The notes under the pieces are model-generated. The model ran no database searches. It saw nothing but the letters and a program-made list of their open reading frames with translations, and had not been told where the DNA came from. From Eunapius fragilis (Eukaryota > Porifera > Demospongiae > Spongillida > Spongillidae): a stretch of DNA of 64,000 nucleotides. The DNA is taken from the NCBI GenBank assembly GCA_963681505.1, contig OY811993.1, positions 4,202,489-4,266,488 on the forward strand. Reading direction: 5' to 3'. The position numbers and the translations under genes are program-made. Positions 20,449-36,404 of the stretch are shown here, one piece after another; the stretch's first letter is position 1, and each line of letters starts with the position of its first letter.

Positions 20449-21208
20449 GTAACTATTTCCCGAGGTGGTCATAGATGAAATAGGGCCTACAAAATCAATG
20501 CCCAAGTGATGCCAGGGTGAATGGACAGGAACTGGAAACAATTCTGGTGTTGCAATGGACAGTTTCTGGATTCCTTTGACAGAGGTCACAGGAATCTGTG
20601 TAAGAAACATATACATGTAATGAGAAATGAGAGATATTATTCAACACTTAGCATAATTTCTATATCCTTTATTACACCTTTCCAAAAAAACCGCTCTAAA
20701 ACGCGATTGGAAGTACGCTTGACACCCATGTGCCCATATGGTAGGCATGCCTTCAAGATGCGGCATCTTTCCTCGCTGCTGCGAACGTATCTGACTTCAA
20801 ATACCTCCTGTTTGATCGAAGTCATCAATGCATGGATGCCATACAGAGCACGCAGTGTATATATTTACCTTTTGCCCAGTCGAATTCTTTTTGGTTTTTT
20901 GTAGAAGACCTCTCCATCTCTCAAAGTAAGCGTTGCAGCCTTTCTTCTGATGACTCCTTTTTCGTTGCTGGTACTACCCTCAGGATACGTCCCATCAAAC
21001 GAGTAAAGACATGGCTTTTCGACCATGCAGATCATCCTTTTCATCCGCACACATCTCTCTAGCAGTTTCTGATGCAGTTACACGTGCTTTCGCACTTCTA
21101 AACGCATGAGCTTCGAGTAGGACCGTTTGTAGCGGGGACGGACCAAATATGCTAGCATATTTTGTCCGGCCGGACCAAATTTTGACCCGGACCGAATATT
21201 TCGTGACA
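20449..21208 (-). pseudogene. 5-prime-truncation-free, 3-prime-truncated Ginger1 fragment (left arm)
   Basis: On the minus strand it starts with the Ginger-like terminus TGTCACGAAATATTCGG at 21208, then encodes SFDGTYPEGSTSNEKGVI (YPYY region), zinc-finger histidines around GHMGVKRTSNRVLERFFWKG, and the beginning of the DDE core with the first Asp (LGIDFVGPIS). Homology to the plus-strand copy at 6951 stops at NSY (20449), where unrelated sequence follows, so the rest of the integrase and any protease are missing. Confidence 0.7.
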
Positions 21209-21349
21209 GGTATCGGACCTTGTAGCGTCGGTACCCCACATGAGCAAGACACCAAAATGGATTTCCACATACGGTGTCAGTGGTATGCTGTGTTAAACAT
21301 AGGAACCCGGTAGCGTTAATATTTCAGAAGGTATCGATTTGCGTTTACA

Positions 21350-21630
21350 ATTATATGGAACAGAGTCAAGCAAAATCACCCTTATGATACTTTATCAAAT
21401 TTTCCAGGACAAGCAAAAGAAAAGCAGAGATAATATTATCTCTGAGAAAAGTAACGCTCGCATTGATGTATGGCTAATTATAAATTCAGTGAAGAATAAC
21501 TTTATGATGGATAGTCCAATTTAGGATGCGTAATGACCATTTGATAGAGTTCATGGGAAATGAAATATAAAATTGAAACTTGACAAACTATCCAGAAGGG
21601 TGATTTTGTTCGACACCGTCCCATATATAC
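21350..21630. repeat. Foldback element with ~52-bp arms (left arm)
   Basis: TATATGGAACAGAGTC..AAAATCACCCTT near 21350-21405 pairs, with mismatches, with AAGGGTGATTTTGTTCGACA..CCCATATATA near 21575-21630. A smaller palindrome (AGAGATAATATTATCTCTGA) lies between. Non-coding; looks like a MITE. Mirror at about 60967-61247. Confidence 0.5.
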
Positions 21631-23549
21631 ATCCACAAGACCCATTTTCCCATAGAACGTTCCATGTAATAATAAGAACAACAATTATTATACTTATAGT
21701 TATAAACCCTAGAACAAAATCCGAAAATTAGTTTTCCTAAAATACATAATAATAACACTACCCTCCAGCTCAGCTCTCTCCTTGGACGTAGCTCTTGCCT
21801 TTAAAAGATTGGTACGTGTAGCCTGGCCACTTCATGGTACTTGCCATCCGTAATGACGCCACGCAAAAATGGCGGACATTGCCCCCCCCCCCCCCCCCCG
21901 GCCGTCACATATTTTCTCTTTCCACCCCTCTATGAAATGCCACACTTGACCATGCCCCCTCCCAGCATTCATGAACCGTATTGACTCGCAAATGAATGGG
22001 TGAACACATCTTATTCATTGCAAGTTCACAAACCCAACTTCGATTTCGTCACTAAGTGCACTAGAAGTGGAGGGGCAAACAGAATTCACAGGGGAAAAAC
22101 AACTCCCGCCCGGCTGACATCTTGGTGGGCAATTGGGATAGGGGGAAACCTGCCGCATTTGACTTTACAGTTACTTCTCCCCTATCATCTGCCAACTTAT
22201 CTGAGGCTAGTGCTAACACAGGTACAGCCGCCCGATCAGCTGAGGAACGCAAGCACAGAGCTAATGATGTGAAGTGTGCTGAGCTGGGCTCAGGGGCGGA
22301 TCCAGGATTTTTTGAAAGGGGGGGGGGGGGCTTATTATAAAAAAGTTGTATTCTAAATCTGTGCATGGGGCACTAATTAAATACCATTTCGGTTCAAGTA
22401 GGAACGATGCTTCACTTTGTGCGCATAAGTTAATACAGGTAATCTAATACTATAATTTCCATCGTACGTACGTACGTACGTCCGCGTAACTCATTTATAT
22501 ACTCGGCCTAGCGCCTATTGGTTGCTAGGTATGTACGCGTACCTAGCTACCAATAGGAACGACCACCTCCCACACAAAAGGCGGTCGCAATGACAGCTGG
22601 TTTCCACTTCACATTTAATATCTAAATTTTTCAATATTTCTTGAATTCAAAGTGGGGGGGAGGGGGGGGAACTGCATACGCTATTGTGGTTCACTCTCAA
22701 GTCTCATCGTACAGGCCGAGAACATGTAGTTACTACCTGAAATTGCGCGGGCATGTTATCGGAACTTACGCGAGTAGGTTCCATATAGGAATCCTGCAGT
22801 ATCATGAATGTCATTAAAAAAAACGTCACTCGCGTCTAGCGGGACAGCCAAGAGTCGGGTCACTTCGCTTTTAGTGGCAATCGAGCAATATCAAAAAGGA
22901 GAACAGTTCTGCGTTATATATGTGTCATAAGACGGTGTACTTTTAGAGAACAAAAATACTCGTCCCCATCGTCCGTACCCAATCCCACCTAAAATTTCTC
23001 CTCCGTCGTCGTCTTCTTCTTCTTCTTCCTTCGGGATAGCATAGCTCACGACAGGAACGTTTGTAAAGCACGCCATGTGTACCAATCGCTTCAGGATGTG
23101 TCCGCATGTTATCTTCAGGTATTTGTTAGACGCCTAACCGATCGGGCAATTAGCTGAAGCTAGTTGTACCTTATTTGGTGTTGATCTACAAATAGCACAT
23201 TACATCAGCTATCACAATGTTCATGACGCACCAGTAAAATATAACCAGCGTTATCAAATTCGATGGTTTTACCATACAATCTCATGAGGACAATTCTGAT
23301 TCCACTCGAGCATCTAAAAGTGGAAAGATCCAGATGCTGCCAGATCTGCCAAACGTGCGTATGTCAAGCGCGGTACCGAAAGGAACAACAAAACGACCAC
23401 CCAAAGGTACGTTTATACGGCATCGATAAATCTTGGATCGATAAATTATGAGCATGCATGGTATATCGCTAAAATGGAAGGAATAGTTTAGTTACAGCGG
23501 TAGAGATACTGCGTCTCTCCGTTTTATAGTAATATGCGCTGTTTGAAAT

Positions 23550-23834
23550 GTGTGTATAACGCCCAAGTTGCTTACGTCAATTTGGTCATGTATTGTGGTG
23601 CATGGTTTATCTGATTATAGCGTGAGATCAGTTTACTTAGAGTGCATTTATCCTTTGTATTATATGGCTTCGCTTTTAACCTTTATCAATCCTTTGCTCC
23701 TCAATGGAGATAGTCTGGGGACTAGTGTAATATTTGGTACACACCTCAACAGAATTGCAGATTCTAATATAAACCTGTCATCATCGCGCAAGTTGACATT
23801 TATGCTACCTGATTCTATGCGTTTCAAGAACTAA
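23550..23834 (+). CDS. Hypothetical 94-residue frame inside Helitron-1 copy C
   Basis: Element-sense frame sharing CIVVHGLSDYSVRSV and LYYMASL with the frame in copy A (10289-10669) but with a different tail. Conservation between subfamilies is partial, so coding function is doubtful; it could equally be shared non-coding sequence that happens to be open. Confidence 0.2.
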   Translation: MCITPKLLTSIWSCIVVHGLSDYSVRSVYLECIYPLYYMASLLTFINPLLLNGDSLGTSVIFGTHLNRIADSNINLSSSRKLTFMLPDSMRFKN

Positions 23835-23869
23835 ATACAATACCAAATCCACCAGAAAAATTTAGGAAA

Positions 23870-24152
23870 CAAGTAATAAAAACATTCTCTACACGAGAAG
23901 GTTGGTGGTATATAGGAATCAAAGGTGATTGTGGTGTAAAAAGCAAGGGAACAAGGCTTCTGATTGAAAAGGAAAAATGAAATAGACCTATATTAGCACG
24001 CACATTTAAATATGACAACATGCTGCTAATATAGGTCTTTTTCATTTTTCCTTTTCAATCAGAAGCCTTGTTCCCTTGCTTTTTACACCACAATCACCTT
24101 TGATTCCTATATACCACCAACCTTCTCGTGTAGAGAATGTTTTTATTACTTG
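23870..24152. repeat. Giant terminal hairpin of Helitron-1 copy C
   Basis: Arms 23870-23998 and 24024-24152 are 129-bp reverse complements with one mismatch; the loop is 23999-24023. Compared with copy A, eight positions of the arm differ, and all eight are changed in both arms. Confidence 0.9.
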
Positions 24153-24822
24153 TAGAGTTTAAGTTGCGTAGTAACCGTATGTTAGAACAGGTGATAGATT
24201 ATATATGCAAAACTTGGTAAAACAGCCGGTAAAAAATAGAGGAGCTAGGAGGTAGACCAACTGTTCATCTGGCAAATGAATAGCGAGACGAATAACAGCG
24301 AGACGAATAATCAACCCGTGATTTTCACGGGGACACGCTAGTAGCATTATAAAAATACATGCAGTGAGCGCGTATAAACATGTAGTTAATTAGTCGTAAT
24401 TATTTTCGTTACTTATCCGAAAGGGGGGGGGGGGGGGGGCTACAGCCCCCATAGCCCCCTCCCCCCCCCCCCCCTGGATCCGCCTCTGGGGCTGGTCCTG
24501 TTTTCCACTTGCCATGGAGACCTATGGAGCCTGGGGTGATGAGGCACAATGCATCTTTTCTCGCCTGGCTTCTCTTCTCTCTGTGGGATCTGCTTGGCCC
24601 AAGGGTAAGATTCTATCTGACATTTATGGCCATCTTAACTTCAAACTTATGCGTGCCAATGCAAGAGCTTTGCTAGCCAGGTCTCCACCAATCCTGGCTC
24701 AGCTGGACAGTGGTTAAATGCGTGTTGTGTTAGTTCCATAGTCATGTATCATGTCTGTATCTCATTTATCGTTGTATTGTATAGTTGCATGTTAGAGTAT
24801 CTATAGTAGTACTGCATGTATA

Positions 24823-25263
24823 CTAGCGTGTCCCCGTGAAAAATCACGGGCTGATTATTCGTCTCGCTGTTATTCGTCTCGCTATTCATTTGAACAGTTG
24901 GTCTACCTTCTAGCTCGTCTATTTTTTACTGTTTTACCCAATGTTGCATATATAATCTACCACCTGTTCTAACATACGGTTACTACGCAACCTCTATAAC
25001 ATTCCCGCGCAATTATTATGTCAGATAGTAACTACATGGTCTCGGCCTGTACGATGAGACTTGAGAGTGAACCACAAAAGCGTTGCCTATTACCTGTACA
25101 GGCATGTAGATTTTGTGGCAGGCATGGTCGCTAAGTACGCTTTGCTATGTTCCTATAGGTTGCTAGGTAAGGTACGCGTACCTAGCAACCAATAGGCGCT
25201 AGGCCGAGTATAGAAATGAGTTACGCGGACGTACGTCCGTACGTTGGAAATTATAGTTATTGG
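24823..25263 (-). mobile_element. Helitron-2 copy upstream of SDR-A2 (left arm)
   Basis: On the minus strand it starts CCAATAACTATAATTTCC at 25263 (TC changed to CC) and ends with hairpin CCCGTGATTTTTCACGGG, then CTAG at 24823, followed by T. It is inverted relative to the copy at 22443-24341, which explains the ~180-bp inverted repeat between 24153-24341 and 24823-25003. Ends 61 bp before the SDR-A2 ATG; carries a version of the CCAAT-bearing inverted repeat (25152-25194). Confidence 0.7.
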
Positions 25264-25324
25264 TATGTTAGTGTGATACATTTCTGACACCTTCGATTAT
25301 ACAACATGTTCAACAAAATTTAAA

Positions 25325-25981
25325 ATGGCGAGTCAGTCAGCTGTCAGGTTGCTGAAGGTTGCCGTGTTCGGCGCCACAGGCGGGACCGGATTGGAAGTGT
25401 GCAGACAGGCGGCCGAAGCGGGACACGCCGTCACGGCCTACGTCAGGAGCCCCGACAAGCTGACCGTCAGCCACGCGAACATCGCGTGCGTGAAGGGGAC
25501 CCTCGACGACCCCGCTGCCGTGGAGGCGGCCGTGAGGGACAAGGACGCGGTTCTGGTGGCCCTGGGTTCACGCTCCTCACTGCTCACCCGCGACACGGTG
25601 CGCTCCGTCGGTACCCGGGCGATCCTCGTAGCCATGAAAAACACCGGCGTCCGTCGCCTGGTGGTGTGCTCCTCGTACGGTGTCGGCGCCGAAAACCGCC
25701 ACCTCGTGCCGTGGTTCATGAGGATCATCATCTATCACTCGCTAGCCGACAAGGACGAACAGGAGGCGGACGTGCAAAGGAGCGACACCGACTGGGTCAT
25801 CGCCCGCCCCGTAGGTCTAGTGGACCAGCCAGCTCGCGGCAACGTCCACGTGGAGCCGTCCGGGTCGCTACCCGTTCCGTCCTTGCGGATCTCGCGGGCC
25901 GACGTGGCCGCTTTCATGATAGGGCAGCTGGAGGACCGGACATACGTGGGCAAGACACCTTCTCTCTGCTGGCCGGCTTGA
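25325..25981 (+). CDS. SDR-A2: NAD(P)-binding oxidoreductase (left arm)
   Basis: 218-residue single-exon copy of SDR-A1 with an extra Ser (GSRSSLLTRD) and about seven substitutions (for example VVVFG to VAVFG, VRNPDKL to VRSPDKL, WVIVRP to WVIARP). The Rossmann FGATGGTG is intact and no stop or shift is present, so it is likely functional. The start is the Met 61 bp after the Helitron-2 end. GC-rich codons as in SDR-A1. SDR-B2 follows 1.2 kb downstream on the same strand. Its exact mirror is 56621-57277. Confidence 0.88.
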   Translation: MASQSAVRLLKVAVFGATGGTGLEVCRQAAEAGHAVTAYVRSPDKLTVSHANIACVKGTLDDPAAVEAAVRDKDAVLVALGSRSSLLTRDTVRSVGTRAILVAMKNTGVRRLVVCSSYGVGAENRHLVPWFMRIIIYHSLADKDEQEADVQRSDTDWVIARPVGLVDQPARGNVHVEPSGSLPVPSLRISRADVAAFMIGQLEDRTYVGKTPSLCWPA

Positions 25982-27102
25982 GTCATCGCCGAGCACGTCC
26001 GCATATTAATACTGTTTGGTTACTGACTGATGGGTGCTTTTAATTTTAATTTCAACGCGTAAGTTCACACGAGCTATAGTTTGTATATGCAGAGATAATA
26101 TATAGATATATCAGAAATCTCTGGTTCGTGCACGTATAAGGGGCTATATTTCCACAATCTTTGTAGTCGCCGCGTGCAACCGTGTCAAACAAATTAGCGT
26201 GTACACACGTACACATGCATGCATGCCACGCGTGTAGGAGGGGTTTGTAATGTTACATGGCAGGCAATGTTTAATTACGGTCAAGAGGCCTTATATTGTT
26301 AGGTATCGTTGCAATGGCTGCATGTAGTCATTGCTAACAGTATGGAAACAGGTACCACCACATATGTACAAAGCAGTGGGTAGAGAGGATCGAGAGGGAA
26401 GGGGAGGAGGTGTGAAGAGCTGGTTAACAACTATACATGATGCACACCACATCATTTGATAAAGGAGTAAGGATCTTCTTACTGCACATGTAGTCACAGC
26501 TGTGGTCACCAATAATGGGGGTGTGGAGGTGGTGGTATTTTTAGATACAAGTATTGTGGCTTGCTAAACTGAAGGAGTATTCATATATATAGTAGCTCCT
26601 ATACCACCTTATACATGTGTGGATCAAGCACCCTTGCAGTTCAGTTTGCACCACCACACCTGCATGTTCACACGACTGCAACACCCAATGGCACATACAT
26701 TGGATGGTGCATGTCAATTGCCTTATGCAATTAGGTTGTCTGCTATAGACCCGGATGTTATTGTAAACTGAACATATGGACTGATCTAGTATATTATGGA
26801 GCATGTTCAAATAACACGTATAAGGGTCTATTATGTGGTAATCCTTTCCATTCCTCAGGCTATATGCCTTCAATACACCAGTACTGGAGGAAAGGGCTTA
26901 TGGTAAATGAGGGGCGTGGGGGGGGGGGGGGGGGGAAGAAATTCATGCTTTCAAGGTCATTTTTGTGAATAAGGGCTGGCGCCTAATCACGTAAATGCCC
27001 TGCCACTACATGTGCGACTGTGATCCATCTCACGTGGTACATATATTTATTGCGTATTAATTTTGCTCACAACATACCTACGGATATTTATACAACGACG
27101 TG
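25982..27102. other. Intergenic between SDR-A2 and SDR-B2; holds the empty target site of Helitron-1 copy B
   Basis: Counterpart of 13045-14165 with small changes; poly-G near 26920-26936. The sequence TTCATA/TATATAG at 26585/26586 is uninterrupted here, whereas its mirror in the right arm carries the 2065-bp insertion. No gene recognised. Confidence 0.6.
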
Positions 27103-27129
27103 TTACGTAACAAGACGCGCGTGACGTCA
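27103..27129. promoter_or_regulatory. bZIP-type sites upstream of SDR-B2
   Basis: TTACGTAA (27103-27110) and TGACGTCA (27122-27129), kept at the same spacing as upstream of SDR-B1 although about a dozen bases around them were deleted (ATG at 27149). Confidence 0.45.
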
Positions 27130-27148
27130 AAGCAACTCGATGTAAACG

Positions 27149-27805
27149 ATGGCGAGTTCTGTAGGTGTGGAAACGACCAAGCCACTCAGGGTCATCGTGT
27201 TCGGAGCCACAGGCGGGACCGGGCTCCAGTTTTGCAGGCAGGCGGCCGATGCGGGACACGCCGTCACGGCCTACGTCAGGAACCCCGACAAGCTGACCGT
27301 CAGACACGCGAATATCTCGTGCGTGAAGGGGACCCTCGACGACCCAGCTACCGTGGAGGGGGCCGTGAGGGACAAGGAAGCGGTAGTGATCTCCCTCGGG
27401 GGGCAAACCATGCTCAGTAGAGATGCGGCGAGTTCAAACGGAACGAGGGTAATCCTCGGCGCCGTGAAGAATACGGGCGTGCGCCGAGTCGTTTTTTGCA
27501 GCTCGTTTGGCGCCGGTTCGGAAAACCGTAAACTCATCTCGTGGCCCATTCGAACCATGCTCTCCTACATCCTTGCTGACAAGGACGAACAGGAGGCCGA
27601 CGTCCGAAAGAGCGACGCCGACTGGATCATCGTGCGCCCCGTAAGGCTCTGTGACGACCCCGCGCGCGGCAAAGTCCACGCCCAGCTGTCCGGACAGCCT
27701 CCCGCTACGGTGTTATCGCGGGCCGACTTGGCCGCCTTCCTCGTCGGACAGCTGGATGACCAAACCTATGTTCGCCAGTCTCCAACGGTTTCGTGGTTCG
27801 CTTGA
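27149..27805 (+). CDS. SDR-B2: NAD(P)-binding oxidoreductase (left arm)
   Basis: 218 residues, intronless, differing from SDR-B1 at about four residues (RVVVFG to RVIVFG; PAAVEAAV to PATVEGAV; DKDAV to DKEAV). FGATGGTG and the DWIIVRPVRL strand are intact. The role is as for SDR-B1: an NAD(P)H-dependent reductase of the BLVRB/NmrA-like atypical SDR group, substrate unknown. Its exact mirror is 52731-53387. Confidence 0.88.
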   Translation: MASSVGVETTKPLRVIVFGATGGTGLQFCRQAADAGHAVTAYVRNPDKLTVRHANISCVKGTLDDPATVEGAVRDKEAVVISLGGQTMLSRDAASSNGTRVILGAVKNTGVRRVVFCSSFGAGSENRKLISWPIRTMLSYILADKDEQEADVRKSDADWIIVRPVRLCDDPARGKVHAQLSGQPPATVLSRADLAAFLVGQLDDQTYVRQSPTVSWFA

Positions 27806-28021
27806 GTGGCGGCAGCGGCTTGCTCGACCTCTGGTGAATGCGCTGATTTTTTTTACTTCGATCGTGTCAAAATAATATATGTATATTTTTTGAGCTGTAT
27901 AAAGCCCCGGCGCGGACGTACGAAGAGGGCGTGCAGTTATAGGGGGGGGGGGGTGTATGGGGTTAATGATGTATTCACAACTATCAATGCAGATTGCCTA
28001 ATTTTCTGCTACGAATAATAT

Positions 28022-28250
28022 TATCGAAGGGCTAGGGGGATGGGGGGGGGGGGAGGTGAAACCCCACCCCCCTACTGATGCCTCTGTCAACTGAATCATT
28101 CATTCAACCGAGGCTGGATTCAAAGGTGAGAAAAATGTAGATGTTCTGTAACTTTACATGCATAGCGACAATATCGGTGACTATCGACTACCCACGCGCG
28201 CTCTATAAGCTGTATGTGGACGCCTTATAGTGATGCGTTCAAATGTTATC
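28022..28250 (+). repeat. Dispersed repeat, internally deleted form
   Basis: Matches the two ends of 19490-19912 but lacks the middle. A poly-G tract lies at 28040-28050. 28251-28574 follows with no gene recognised. Mirror at about 52286-52514. Confidence 0.5.
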
Positions 28251-28574
28251 GGCATTTATGGTGATTACTATGATAATGACGATATAGTTGGTCAGTGCGG
28301 CATGTGCATACAGGGTGCTGCACATGCACATGCCATTCATGGTTTCAGTAAGTGTCGGAAAGAATTTTCACAATCACATCATCGCCAGCTATATCCCATG
28401 CAGGAGACACTATAAATAAGTCTGTGAGTCAGGTTCCCGGGCCAAATATGTTGGTACATGTACCACAACTGAGGCTATATACAATTAGAAAACCTTGTCA
28501 GGTCGAGGGATGACCGGGGCTGATTTCCCCGTCAATGTGGAAGGCACACATAGCCCAGAAGTTCGGAATTTTTA

Positions 28575-29440
28575 AAGTGCAGCATCTTTTTAACCATTAC
28601 AGCATATATGGGACAGTTAATTCACGACAAAATTTCGTGACCCATGCACATATCATAACAATCCATTGCGTTTGAATCGTAATAGCATCCGAACGGTATA
28701 AACTATCGACGTCCTATTTTCAAGGCTTCATACTACACCATTTCTCTACGGTAGAATACATTATGGGCACTATTACGTTCTCCGGTCCGTATCAGTGTTA
28801 CAACGTCCGATACCCCACAGGGTTTGAACCCGCCATATCTATCGGCAGGAGTAATCAAATCGCTTCAAAGTCGATATAGTTCCTGTATCTATATTGATTT
28901 GTTCTGTTCGTTAATTTTTACTTCATCCGTTAATTAAGGGGATATAGCTGTGCAAAGTGCGTGCACGGTTTCCTGCTCAATTCGCGCCAATGATCCCGAA
29001 TAGCTTAAATCATTGGCGCGAATCGAGCAGGAAACTATGCAGCACTTTGCACAGCTATATATCCGTAACAGATGAAGTAAAAATTAAATAATATATCAAT
29101 AGGTACAGAACCTCTCTAGCTACAAAAACCGATTTCGATACGACCTTGTGGTGCATCAGAAGTGATCGTACTGACACGGAGCGCATACAAGACCCCCCAA
29201 TGTATTTTTATTACCATGCATATAGAGAAAGAAATGATGTTGTATGAGGTCTTGAAGATAGGACATCGATAGCGTTTGTATACATTTCGGACGTTATAAG
29301 ATTCAAACGGAATGGACTTTTATAATATTTCGGTCACGAAATGGGAGATAATGTAATTCTGTTCCATATGTAATATAGCGAAGCGACATTTTCTCGTGAA
29401 ATGCAGTCCCGATTATCATATGTACGGTACATGCTGCAAT
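28575..29440. mobile_element. Foldback element with ~370-bp diverged arms and a tight central hairpin (left arm)
   Basis: The two halves are imperfect reverse complements: for example CCATTGCGTTTGAATC and GTCCTATTTTCAAGGCTTCA on one side face CCATTCCGTTTGAATC and GTCCTATCTTCAAGACCTCA on the other. The centre (28942-29060) is far better matched, with ATATAGCTGTGCAAAGTGC and GTTTCCTGCTC..GCGCCAATGAT repeated inverted. No coding. It ends just past the stop codon of the kinase gene. Mirror at 51096-51961. Confidence 0.6.
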
Positions 29441-29534
29441 TATAAGCAAACTGACGTATATGTACGCCTTATCCATGGATATACAATTAATATATTGTTC
29501 ATGGCACGCGTTGTAATTAAGTAGAGTGCCTTCT

Positions 29535-36394
<6,860 letters not shown>

Positions 36395-36404
36395 TGGCTG
36401 TAAC

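Larger units (their letters stand above)
22759..24152 (+). mobile_element. Helitron-1 copy C (1394 bp), nested in Helitron-2
   Basis: Runs from TCGGAACTTACGCGAGTAGG at 22759 to ATTACTTG at 24152, flanked by A and T. The sister Helitron-2 copy gives the empty site: removing the element restores CATGTTATAGAG, matching AATGTTATAGAG (reverse complement of about 24992-25003), so no target duplication was made. Lacks about 650 bp of the interior of copies A and B. The mirror copy at 58446-59839 has the same length. Confidence 0.75.
22443..24341 (+). mobile_element. Helitron-2 copy with canonical termini, nested in the hAT-like element (left arm)
   Basis: Starts TCTAATACTATAATTTCC after an A and ends with the hairpin CCCGTGATTTTCACGGG (24316-24332), a short spacer and CTAG (24338-24341) before a T. 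That is the classical Helitron arrangement: 5-prime TC, 3-prime hairpin, CTAG, insertion between A and T without target duplication. Its own length is about 505 bp once the nested Helitron-1 copy C is removed. No Rep/helicase coding. A second copy is at 24823-25263. Confidence 0.75.
22291..24488. mobile_element. hAT-like short TIR element, host of two nested Helitron-type insertions (left arm)
   Basis: Begins CAGGGGCGGATCCAGG and ends CCTGGATCCGCCTCTG, inverted termini of the hAT-like type, each next to a poly-G/poly-C tract. Exact GGGCT direct repeats flank it; 5 bp is shorter than the 8 bp usual for hAT, so the superfamily is uncertain. Without the nested 22443-24341 it is about 299 bp and non-coding. 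Confidence 0.65.
22065..24717 (+). pseudogene. Retroelement-type ORF fragment, split by a nested transposon insertion (left arm)
   Basis: The frame 22065-22290 (SRPADILVGNWDRGKPAAFD, then FTVTSPL, ending RKHRANDVKCAELG) stops being coding-like at 22290. It resumes at 24494: joining gives CAELGWSCFPLAMETYGAWG and continues SRLASLLSVGS to LMRANARALLARSPPILAQL and a stop at 24717. The restored frame resembles a C-terminal segment I associate with reverse-transcriptase-type repeat ORFs in invertebrates; that naming is from memory and tentative. GGGCT is duplicated on both sides of the insertion (22286-22290 and 24489-24493). No upstream reverse transcriptase is visible. Confidence 0.6.
25007..27938. 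repeat. Segmental duplication unit 2 (SDR-A/SDR-B block)
   Basis: Direct copy of 12067-15014 (see there). It lies within the left palindrome arm and is therefore present again, inverted, in the right arm, giving three SDR-A/SDR-B pairs in the window. Confidence 0.85.

Noticed and set aside
24153..25003. Terminal inverted repeats of a single ~850-bp element
   Set aside because: The inverted repeat is explained by two Helitron-2 copies in opposite orientation, each with its own TC and CTAG ends.
28815..28840. tRNA T-arm-like sequence (GGGTTTGAACCC)
   Set aside because: No acceptor stem or anticodon arm can be placed around it; it lies in the arm of the foldback element.
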